The translations under genes were made by a program, and so were the position numbers. 64,000 bases of DNA from Owenia fusiformis (Eukaryota > Annelida > Polychaeta > Sabellida > Oweniidae). The notes beneath the pieces are model-generated. The model had not been told where the DNA came from. It did no database searches and was given only the letters and a program-made list of their open reading frames with translations. Positions 41,101-53,100 of this stretch are shown in pieces (positions within the stretch are counted from its first letter, which is position 1; each line of letters opens with the position of its first letter). The stretch covers positions 14,429,754 through 14,493,753 of the forward strand of contig CAIIXF020000011.1 in the NCBI GenBank assembly GCA_903813345.2. Direction: 5' to 3'.

Positions 41101-44100
41101 ATGTCAGAAATACCAGGCTCAAAATCTTAGAAAATGAATGTGCAGAAAAGACTGTAATAATGTCAGAAATGACCAGCACACAACCTTAAAAGGGAGGAGG
41201 AATTCCTTGTTTTACTTACCTCTAAATGTTCAGCTTTCTTCTTCTCTTGGGCAATTACCTCTTTTGAATTGATCAATTCCAATGTCTGACTTTCCACATT
41301 CAAATCTACAATAAGGAGGATGAATTCCTTGTTTTGCATACCTCTAAATGTTCAGCTTTCTTCTTCTCTTGTGCAATTACTTCCTATGACTTGATCAACT
41401 CCAATGTCTACCTTTCCACATTCAAATCTACAATAAGGAGGATAAATTCCTCGTTTTACATACATCTTAATGTGCTTACCTCATTTGACTTTCCTTACCT
41501 CCTTTGACTTGATCAACTTCAAGGTCTTGCATTCCACATTCTAATTTACAATAAGGAGGATGAATTCCTTGTTTTGCATACCTCTAAACGTTCAGCTTTC
41601 TTCTTCTCTTGTGCAATTACTTCCTTTGACTTGATCAACTGCAATGTCTCACTTTACACATTCAAATCTACAATAAGGAGGATAAATTCCTCGTTTTACA
41701 TACATCTTAATGTGCTTACCTCATTTGACTTTCCTTACCTCCTTTGACTTGATCAACTTCAAGGTCTTGCATTCCACATTCTAATTTACAATAAGGAGGA
41801 TGAATTCCTTGTTTTGCATACCTCTAAACGTTCAGCTTTCTTCTTCTCTTGTGCAATTACTTCCTTTGACTTGATCAACTGCAATGTCTCACTTTCCACA
41901 TTCAAATCTACAATAAGGAGGATGAATTCCTTGTTTTACATACATCTTAGTGTGCTTACCTCATTTGACTTACCTTACCTCCTTTGATTTGATCAATTTC
42001 AAGGTCTTGCATTCCACATTCATATCTAAAATAAGGAGGATGAATTTCTCGTATTACATACCTCATAATGTTCAGCTTTCTTCTTTTGTGCAATGACCTC
42101 CTTTGACTTGATCAACTCCAATGTCTAACTTTCCACATTCAAATCTACAATAAGGAGTATGAATTCCTTGTTTTACATACATCTTTATGTTCAGCTTTCT
42201 TCTTCTCTTGTGCAATTACCTCTTTTGACTTGAGCGACTCCAATGTCTGACTTTCCACATTCAAATCTACAATAAAGAGGATGAATTCCTTGTTTTTATA
42301 CATCTTAAGGTACCTACCTCTTTTGACTTACCTTACCTCCTTTGACCAACTTTTCACATTTTCAGAAAAACTGTAACAGTAAATGTCAGAAATGTGAGGC
42401 TAACAACCTTAAAAAATGAATGTGCAAAAAAGGCTGTGACAATAAATGTCAGAAATGCCAGGCACACAACCTTAAAAAATGAATGTGCAGAAAAGACTGT
42501 GACAATAATGTCAGAAATGCCAGGCACACAACCTCAAGAAATGAATGTGCAGAAGAGGCTGTAACAATAAATGTCAGAAATGCCAGGCACACAACCTTAA
42601 AAATAATGTGCAGAATGGACTGTGACAATAAATGTCAGAAATGCCAGGCACACAACCTTAAAAATGAATGTGCAGAAAAGACTGTGACAATAAATGTCAG
42701 AAATGCCAGGCACACAACCTTAAAAAATGAATGTGCAGAAGAGGCTGTAACAATAAATGTCAGAAATGCCAGGCACACAACCTTAAAAAATGAATGTGCA
42801 GAAGAGGCTGTAACAATAAATGTCAGAAATGCCAGGCACACAACCTTAAAAATGAATGTGCAGAAAAGGCTGCAACAATAAATGTCAGAAATGCCAGGCA
42901 CACAACCTTAAAAAATGAATGTGCAGAAAAGACTGTAACAATAAATGTCAGAAATGCCAGGCACACAACCTTAAAAAATGAATGTGCAGAAAAGGCTGTA
43001 ACAATAAATGTAAGAAATGCCAGGCACACAACCTTAAAAATAAATGTGCAGAAAAGACTAAAACAGTAATGTCAGAAATGCCTGGCACCCAACCTTAAAA
43101 GATGAATGTACAGAAAAGACTGTAACAATAAAAGTCAGAAACACCAGGCACACAACCTTAACAAGACACAGGACGTGAACGAGATCACACCATCAAATAG
43201 GCAGACACTATGAACGAAGAAAACTGTTCTCCTGTTTACAAATTTGAAGAACAAGAAAACAAGACGGCTGCCCAAAAGTTAACCAGCTCTAGTACTTGAT
43301 ATCGTCTATCATTTGTGTAAATTTGAAGGAAATTCGATGAGCAATTTCCTGAAATGGTGATGACAAGATTTTTCGAAAAACCTTAAAAATGGCCACCAGA
43401 AAACAAGATGGCCGCCCAAAAGTTAATCAGCTCTGGTACTTGATATCCTCTATCATTTGTGTAAATTTGAAGGAAATCCGATGAGTGGTTTTCCTGAAAT
43501 GGCGATGACAAGATTTTTCGAAAAACCTTAAAAATGGCCACCAGAAAACAAGATGGCCGCCCAAAATTTAATCAGCTCTAGTACTTGATATCCTCTATCA
43601 TGTGTGTAAATTTGAAGGAAATCCGATGAGCGGATTTTCTGTAATGGCGATGACAAGATTTTTCTAAAAATCTTCAAAATGGCTGCCAGAAAACAAGATG
43701 GCCGCCCAAAAGTTAATCAGCTCTAGTACTTGATATTTCTTTCGTTTGTGTAAATTTGAAGGAAATCCAATGAGCGGTTTTCCTGAAATGGCGATGACAA
43801 GATTTTTCGAAAAACCTTCAAAATGGCCACCAGAAAACAAGATGACCACCCAAAAGTTAATCAGCTCTAGTACTTCATATGCTCTATCATCTCTGCGAAT
43901 TTGGAGAAAATCTGATGAGCAGTTTTCCTTAAACAGCGATGACAAAAAGCGGGATTCACGATCACGACCACGATCACGAACACGATCACGACCAGTATGA
44001 CGACTATATCCCACCGATGGTGTGATAAAAATTGAATGTGCAGAAAAGACTAACAGTAATGTCAGAAATGCCAGGCACACAACCTTAAAGAATGAATGTG

Positions 44101-47100
44101 CAGAAAAGGCTGTAACAAAATAAATGTCAGAAATGCCAGGCACACAACCTTAAAGAATGAATATGCAGAAAAGGCTGTAATAAAATAAATGTCAGAAATG
44201 CCAGGCATACAACCTTAAAAAATGAATGTGCAGAAAAGGCTGTAACAAAATAAATGTCAGAAATGCCAGGTACACAACCTTAAAAATGAATGTGCAGAAA
44301 ATGTGCAGGAAAGGCTGTAACGATAAATGTCAGAAATGCCAGGCACACAACCTTAAAAAGGAGGAATTCCTTGATTATGATTAACTTACCCCTAAATATC
44401 GAGCTTTCTTCTTCCCTTGTGCAATTACTTCTTTTGACTTGATCAACTCCAATGTCTGACTTTCTACATTCAAATCTACTATAAGGAGGATGAATTCCTT
44501 GTTTTACATACCTCTAAACATTCAGCCTTTTTCTCTTGTGTAATTACCTCCTTTAACTTCAACTCAAATGTCTGACTTTCCACATTCAAATCTTCAATAA
44601 AGAGGATGAATTCCTTGTTTTCAAACATCTTCATTACCTACCTCCTTTGACTTACCTTACCTCCTTTAACTAACTTTTCACATTTTCAGAAAAGACTGTA
44701 ACAGTAAATGTCAGACATGCGAGGCACACAACCTTAAAAATGAATGTGCGGGAAAGGCTGTTACAATAAATGTAAGAAATGCCAGGCACACAACCTTAAA
44801 AAATGAATGTGCAGAAAAGGCTGTAACAATAAATGTCAGAAATGCCAGGCACACAACCTTAAAAAATGAATGTGCAGAAAAGACTGTAACAATAAATGTC
44901 AGAAATGCCAGGCACACGACCTTAAAAATATGAATGTGCAGAACAGACTGTAACAATAATGTCAGAAATGCCAGGCACACAACCTTAAAATTGACTTACC
45001 TTACCTCCTTTGACTTGATGAACTCCATTGTCTGACTTTCCTCATTCAAATCTACACTAAGGAGGATGAATTCCTTGTTTTACATAATCTAATCATTCAG
45101 CCTTTTTCTATTGTGCAATTACCTCTTTTGTAGGATGAATTCCTCGTTTTACATACCTCTAAACATTCAGCCTTCTTCTCTTGTGTAATTACCTCTTTTG
45201 TCTTGATCAACTCAAATGTCTGACTTTCTGCATTCAAATCTACAATAAAGAGGATGAATTCCTTGTTTTACATATATCTCAATGTACCTACCTTGTTTGA
45301 CTTACCTGACCTCTTTTGACTTGATCAACTCCAATGTCTGACTTTCCACATTCAAATCTACAATAAAGAGGATGAATTCCTTGTTTTACATATATCTCAA
45401 TGTACCTACCTCGTTTGACTTACCTGACCTCTTTTGTCTTGATCAACTCAAATGTCTGACTTTCCACATTCAAATCTACAATAAGGAGGATGAATTCCTT
45501 GTTTTACATATATCTCAATGTACCTACCTCGTTTGACTTACCTGACCTCTTTTGTCTTGATCAACTCAAATGTCTGACCTTCCACATTCAAATCTACAAT
45601 AAAGAGGATGAATTCCTTGTTTTACATATATCTCAATGTACCTACCTCGTTTGACTTACCTGACCTCTTTTGACTTGATCAACTCAAATGTCTGACTTTC
45701 CACATTCAAATCTACAATAAAGAGGATGAATTCCTTGTTTTACATATATCTCAACGTACCTACCTCGTTTGACTTACCTGACCTCTTTTGACTTGATCAA
45801 CTCCAATGTCTGACTTTCCACATACCTCCTCTGACTTACCTTACCTCTTTTGACTTGATCAACTCAAATGTCTGACTGTCCACATTAAAATGTACAATAA
45901 GGAGGATGAATTCCTTGCTTTACATATATCTTAATGTACCAACCTCATTTGACTTACCTGACCTCTTTTGACTTGATCAACTCCAATGTCTGACTTTCCA
46001 CATTCAAATTTACAATAAGGAGGATGAATTCCTCGTTTTACATATATCTTAATGTACCTACCGCCTTTGACTTACCTTACCTCTTCTGTCTTGATCAACT
46101 CAAACGTCTGACTTTCCACATTCAAATGTACAATAAGGAGGATGAATTCCTCGTTTTGCATATATCTTTATGTACCTACCGCCTTTGACTTACCTTACCT
46201 CTTCTGTCTTGATCAACTCAAACGTCTGACTTTCCACATTCAAATTTACAATAAGGAGGATGAATTCCTCATTTTACATATATCTTAATGTACCTACCGC
46301 CTTTGACTTAGTCCTTACCTCTTCTGTCTTGATCAACTCAAATGTCTGACTTTCCACATTGAAATTTACAATAAGGAGGATGAATTCCTTGTTTTACATA
46401 TATCTTAATGTACCTACCGCCTTTGACTTACCTTACCTCTTCTGTCTTGATCAACTCAAATGTCTGACTTTCCACATTCAAATCTACAATAAGGAGGATG
46501 AATTCCTCGTTTTACATACCTCTAAATGTTCAGCTTTCTTCTTCTCTTGTGCAATTACCTCTTTTGACTTGATCAACTCCTCCTGGACATCTGACATATC
46601 TCCTGGAATATAACATGTGATAAAATAGTTTGGAATAAAATACATTTAAGACATTACTCATATTAGCAATTCAACTATTCTATTCATTATCTTTGCAGTA
46701 ATCTCGTTTTCTGAGCATTATAATTACCTTTTACTTTGGTGCACTGCTCAGTCAGCTTTGTATTGGTCCTGCAAGCATACACAGTCTGAAGTTGAAATAA
46801 GCTAGAATGATAGAACAATTTCTTATCTGATACATCAATCCGGAGTGAATTCAGTCTTGAAAATACATTATGGAATGCCATAAAACAATCAAAACACGAA
46901 GGGCAATATCACTCAAGCACAGAAAATACACCCAAGGATCAATATTGCATTTGAATTTCAAAACACCAAAATATTACTATCTTATATAAAGTCAATGTGT
47001 ATTCTGTAAATGTGATCACAAGATTTTGGGTGTAGACAAAAGTAATGTACAGTTTTTTGTTTATCTCAAATCCAGCTAACCTATTAAAACTATTAAATCG

Positions 47101-50100
47101 TCACAAGATTTTTGGACATCAAAGGTATTAGCACTAAACTGGTACTTGGAAATCAATTCCCAGGACACAAAATTTGGGGATAGTTAGCTAAAAATTCAAA
47201 ATGGCTACTGTCGTTCACCCAGCATACCCAAAAACCAATTGTAACCAAATCAAACTTAATGAACAGAGGTGTTCAACATGATGAACAGAGGTGTTCAACC
47301 TAATGAACAGATGAGTTCAATCTTATAAACAGAGGTGTTCAACCTAAAAAACAAGAAGAGATAATCATATAACCATAGGTGTTCAACCTAATGAACAGAG
47401 GAGTTCAACCTATTGAACAGAGGAGTTCAACCTAATGAACAGAGGAGTTCAACCTAATGAACAGAGGAGTTCAACCTAATGAACAGAGGAGTTCAACCTA
47501 TTGAACAAAGGGGTTCAACCTATTGAACAGAAGAGTTCAACCTAATGAACAGAGAAGTTCAACCTAATGAACAGAGGAGTTCAACCTAATGAACAGAGAA
47601 GTTCAACCTAATGAACAGAGGAGGTCAACCTAATGAACAGAGGAGTTCAACCTATTGAACAGAGGAGTTCAACCTAATGAACAGAGGAGGTCAACCTAAT
47701 GAACAGAGGAGGTCAACCTAATGAACAGAGGAGTTCAACCTAATGAACAGAGGAGTTCAACCTATTGAACAAAGGGGTTCAACCTATTGAACAAAGGGGT
47801 TCAACCTATTGAACAGAAGAGTTCAACCTAATGAACAAAGAAGTTCAACCTAATGAACAGAGGAGGTCAACCTAATGAACAGAGGAGTTCAACCTAATGA
47901 ACAGAGGAGTTCAACCTATTGAACAAAGGGGTTCAACCTAATGAACAGAGAAGTTCAACCTAATGAACAGAGGAGGTCAACCTAATGAACAGAGGAGTTC
48001 AACCTAATGAACAGAGGAGTTCAACCTATTGAACAAAGGGGTTCAACCTATTGAACAGAGGAGTTCAACCTAATGAACAGAGAAGTTCAACCTAATGAAC
48101 AGAGGAGTTCAACCTAATGAACAGAGGAGTTCAACCTAATGAACAGAGAAGTTCAACCTAATGAACAGAGGAGGTCAACCTAATGAACAGAGGAGTTCAA
48201 CCTAATGAACAGAGAAGTTCAACCTAATGAACAGAGGAGTTCAACCTATTGAACAGAGGAGTTCAACCTAATGAACAGAGAAGTTCAACCTAATGAACAG
48301 AGAAGTTCAACCTAATGAACAAAGGGGTTCAACCTAATAAACAGAGGAGTTCAACCTAATGAACAGAGGTGTTCAACCTAATGAACAGAGGTGTTCAACC
48401 TAAATAACAAAAAGAGATGATCATATAACCATGGGTGTTCCCCTTCACCTGATTTACTGCTTTATAGAACATCTTACATTTGGCAAAGCATTGCAATGAA
48501 TTGAAAACCACCATGTAAAGATGATGGAGCGTGACTTTGTTGTGAAAACGATTCAACAGAGGAAATCTATAGCATCAGTGGGATCAAATTGAAGATTCTT
48601 TCCAAAGTATTAATAGCCATTAGGATGCTACCTTACAAATAAAATCAAAATTGTTACATTATACAAGTATATTTTTGTTAATTACTGAAACAGAATTCTA
48701 TATACATGTATTTTTAATGGAAATGTTCAACAGGATAATGTTTGTAAAATCGCCATAATAATAATTATTTAACTACATATGTATTTCAGTGAAACCTGTT
48801 TAATCCGACTGAAATTGTTCGAAATAGGTGATAATAATGATTAATAATAGAAAAAATATTTGAACAATTTTGAATAAAACATTTGATATTAGATGAAAAG
48901 TGTTCATATGAAACAGGTTAATTTTCCAAACATGACTGTCCAACATGTTCAAATTGGGAGGTGTTCACATTTCTAGGCTTTTTAATAAGAGCTTAATTGG
49001 AAGGAAAAAAATGGAACCGGGAAAAAGTGTTCTGATTGGGAGCTGATTGGATTAGAGAGGTGTTCAGACATATAGGGTTTACTGTATGTGGGTTTTCTGG
49101 TAATCAATGATAAAATATCAAACATGTTTCCATCACAATAAGGTTAATCAGACAACTCATTTCACTACCTTAATTAGTCAGATAGCTTATTCTTCTCCAC
49201 CTACCTTAATTCCACATTTATCATTAGAATCATCAACCTTATTTAATATTGTTTATTGGTATGAAAAAACCAGATAACCAAAAATAAATCCAATCATAAT
49301 AATTACTTCTCCGAGTATTGATTTACACTTCAAAGGATGTTCCAGGTCCAATATTTCAAAATCTTACTGAAAATTTCCTACAAACTACACCTTCAGGGTA
49401 TCATTTAAGACTTTCAGGAAAATTCTCCAGGGAAATTAAAAGTTTTAGTTAAACAACAAATAGGCTAATTAAATATCTTAGGATTTTGTATGATTTCATT
49501 GCCAAACATTCAATTGCAAGATAATTTTTAAGGGACTGGAACTGATGATCGTTACTAACACAATCTCATAGCACCGTAATTTCCCATGTCAATAAAACAA
49601 TTGCATTTAAATCACATATCTTACCAGATATCCAAAATGGAAGTAGTTTTAGAATATATACAGATCAATCATAGCTTTAAAGGATTTTCCTTTAGGGTAT
49701 AGTAAAATTATTGCAGGTTCTAGTGGTATTTTCATTTTATAATCCTTGACAACATACCCTCCATACCCTCTTTAAAACCTTGATAACCTATTACAACCCT
49801 TGACATTCTATACAAATCCTGACTCTCTAATATAAGCAATTGACACCCTATTACAACCCTTCACACCGTACTACAACCCTTGATACTCTATTACAACCCT
49901 TGACATCATAAATCAACACTTGGCATCCTATCAAAACCCTTGAGACAAAAGATATTCCTAAACCTTGTATTACAATCCTTGTCATTCTACTACAACCCTT
50001 GACATCCTATTTCAAACAATGACACAATATTACAATCGCTTGACATCAAATTACATCAAATTACCATCCACCTTGCTTTTGATTTATATATTTCTTGCCT

Positions 50101-53100
50101 TGATTGATTGTTCATTCAAGTAAGCTGATAGACTAGAGATAAAGCAACGTTTAACTGATTCAATATTTGAAATGTATTCTGTCATCTGTGACTTCTGGAC
50201 ATACAAACAATTGATTTTATGATAAGTCACCTTAAAACAAGCTCGCCACTGGAAATAAGGGAGTTCTATCCAAATATATGAATCAAATACCAGCACCAAA
50301 TCCTGAAACAAGCCCACCACTGGAAATAAGGGAGTTCTAGTCAAATATATGAATCAACTAGAAAAACAGCAACTCCACGGAGTAGCAAATCCCACCGAAC
50401 AAAACATATTATGCTTATTATAGCTAGTGTAAATGTTGAAATGTTTGTGCACTTTGTGATAGAAGCATGAAAGGCACAAATTAGTTTATACCAACTCCTT
50501 ACCCTAGGCATCAGCATATAAAATTTGAACCAAATCCGTCAACTTGTATTTGAGTTATCAACGATAACATTTTTTACAAAAAATGGCGGCCATTTTGAAT
50601 TGAGCGGCCATATTGAAAATTCCTTCTGGAGCAGAGGTCCTACACTCATAAGGCATAAGCCTATAAAATTTGAATCAAATCCGTGAAACGGTATTTGAGT
50701 TATCGCCCGGACAAACAGACGGACGGACGGACGGACGGACGGACGGCTTTCCTATATCCCTCTCGAACTTCGTTCGGTGGGATAAATACCAGCACCAAAT
50801 CCTGAAACAAGCCCACCACTGGAAATAAGGGAGTTCTATCCAAATATATGAATCAAATACCAGCACCAAATCCTGAAACAAGCCCACCACTGGAAATAAG
50901 GGAGTTCTAGTCAAATACATGATACATACCAGCACCAAATCCTGAAACAAGCTCGCCACTGGAAATAAGGGGATTCTATCAAAATATATGAATCAAATAC
51001 CAGCACCAAATCCTGAAACAAGCTCACCACTGGAAATAAGGGAATTCTAGCCAAATATATGAATCAAATACCAGCACCAAATCCTGAAACAAGCTCACCA
51101 CTGGAAATAAGGGAATTCTAGCCAAATATATGAATCAAATACCAGCACCAAATCCTGAAACAAGCCCACCACTGGAAATAAGGGAGTTCTAGCCAAATAT
51201 ATGAATCAAATACCAGCACCAAATCCTGAAATAAGCTCACCACTGGAAATAAGGGAATTCTAGCCAAATATATGAATCAAATACCAGCACCAAATCCTGA
51301 AACAAGCTCACCACTGGAAATAAGGAAATTCTAGCCAAATATATGAATCAAATACCAGCACCAAATCCTGAAACAAGCTTACACCACTGGAAATAAGGGA
51401 GTTCTAGTCAAATATATGAATCAAATACCAGCACCAAATCCTGAAATAAGCTCACCACTGGAAATAAGGGAATTCTAGCCAAATATATTAATCAAATACC
51501 AGCACCAAATCCTGAAACAAGCTCACCACTGGAAATAAGGGAATTCTAGCCAAATATATGAATCAAATACCAGCACCAAATCCTCAAACAAGCTCACCAC
51601 TGGAAATAAGGGGATTCTAGCCAAATATATGAATCAAATACCAGCACCAAATCCTGAAATAAGCTCACCACTGGAAATTAGAGAATTCTAGTCAAATATA
51701 TAAATCAAATACCAGCACCAAATCCTATCTCGTAATAATATTTTCTTTGATAGCCCTCGTTATAACTCAAATTCTTTCTAGCAATTTCCTGATTTATGTC
51801 TCAGTGTCTGTAAGAAGCCATAATAATCTGTGCTGTTGAGGCAATAAAGAAACTAAAATCTTAATATTATTGGCCATTCCTTTTTGCACATTAAAATTAC
51901 AATCATTGACTTCTTGGCAATGATGAAAAAAAGAATACTGCAATTGTATCTTCTCTATACAATATATAGAAAATATCTATTACAGTAAAACCTGTATATA
52001 TGAACACCTCTCAATGTGTACACTTTTTCCAAGTCCCAGTCTTCCATTGACTACCATGTTATAAAAACCTTAAAATGTGAACACCTGCTTAATCTGAACA
52101 CTTTTTGCTGGTCCAAAGCTAGTTTGGATTAGACAGGTTTTTACTATACACTATATATTACCAAACATTCGAAAAATGAAGAAAGAAGAAACAGATAAAT
52201 ATTTGTACCATGAGTCTATTATAAGTGGATTCATTATAGGCATTAACATGCAACATGTCACCACCTACCATTTGTTACAGATGGCCAACACCAACTGCTG
52301 AACACCAACCACTGAATGCCAAACACCAACTACCTCCACAAAAAAGTGGAGCCTTTAAAAATTTGTCATCACTTGTGGCGGTGACATAAAAAACATGAAT
52401 CTATCTCCGAAGTCCCTTGTCTATTTGATCTCAAAGTAACACTTGATTTCAGATCCAAGTGATTCTCACATCAGGTGGGTTTAATTTATATGATTTATAG
52501 GTATTGGAGGGATAACTTAACTTATTGATTCATTGATATTGGTTTGTAGATATCTTAGAACTGGGGAAAATTGGAGTTGACTCCAGAAATTCCAATGATA
52601 TCCCATCAGCTAGCAATATGCTTTCGATACTTCTTAACTTTCAGAAAAAATCAAAAAAATAAACTGGGGAAATGTCATAATATAATTATTAAATCAAAAT
52701 AATTTTGACAAAATAGTTTGATTTAAAACTATGTATTCTAATGTTAAGATGTCCACATACAATTTTGAAAAAATATTACCTAAATGCATTAAATACTGTT
52801 GATTGAAATCATGATCATTATGAAACCACTCATTATGTAGATCTACCATAAAAGAGGAGATCTAATTTGCTTATCAGACTCATATAGCAATGACCATTGA
52901 TTGGGGAATGATCTGCAATTCTGAGACCATATCTATAGCAGATATTACACCGTGATTTCAAGATTATTGATCGGATAGAATTTGGAATTGCTTCCCTTTT
53001 GATCCATGGCATGTCTTGAGTAATGGATTGTTCCCTCCAGTATAAAATTATTCGAGATCCAAAATTTCGACATGGTCTAAATAATTGAGAGGAATGCAGA

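Larger units (their letters stand above)
41196..42362 (-). repeat. Exon-derived tandem array, block 1 (120/240-bp period)
   Basis: Each 240-bp unit holds one long and one short copy of the LNVESQTLELIKSKE exon with its flanking splice sites. Long-copy donors fall at 41342, 41582 and 41822, exactly 240 bp apart. The block ends in ACTTTTCACATTTTCAGAAA, the same junction sequence as block 2 near 44670. Confidence 0.9.
44371..44689 (-). repeat. Exon-derived array, block 2
   Basis: Contains two open long exon copies (next entries), then the ACTTTTCACATTTTCAGAAA junction shared with block 1, indicating duplication of a larger exon-plus-satellite module. Confidence 0.85.
44996..46500 (-). repeat. 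Exon-derived array, block 3 (about 120-bp monomers)
   Basis: About a dozen monomers, each with CACATTCAAATCTACAATAA, GGAGGATGAATTCCTYGTTT and ACTTGATCAACTCAAATGTC. Most hold a shortened exon ending AAAGAGGTCAGGTAAGTC or GAAGAGGTAAGGTAAGTC. In many the acceptor AG is lost (TTGTAAATTT or TTGTACATTT), so they cannot be spliced in. Monomers at about 45355, 45475, 45595 and 45715 keep TTGTAGATTT. Confidence 0.88.

Noticed and set aside
40012-45000. Cys- and Lys-rich frames (plus) and hydrophobic frames (minus) in satellite G
   Set aside because: Products of a 60-bp period; all strands and several frames are open in the same places.
47266-48420. CRISPR-like regular array
   Set aside because: The repeats are contiguous without unique spacers and the context is an animal genome; it is a minisatellite.
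50225-51725. CRISPR-like 68-bp period
   Set aside because: The whole 68 bp is conserved, with no variable spacer.
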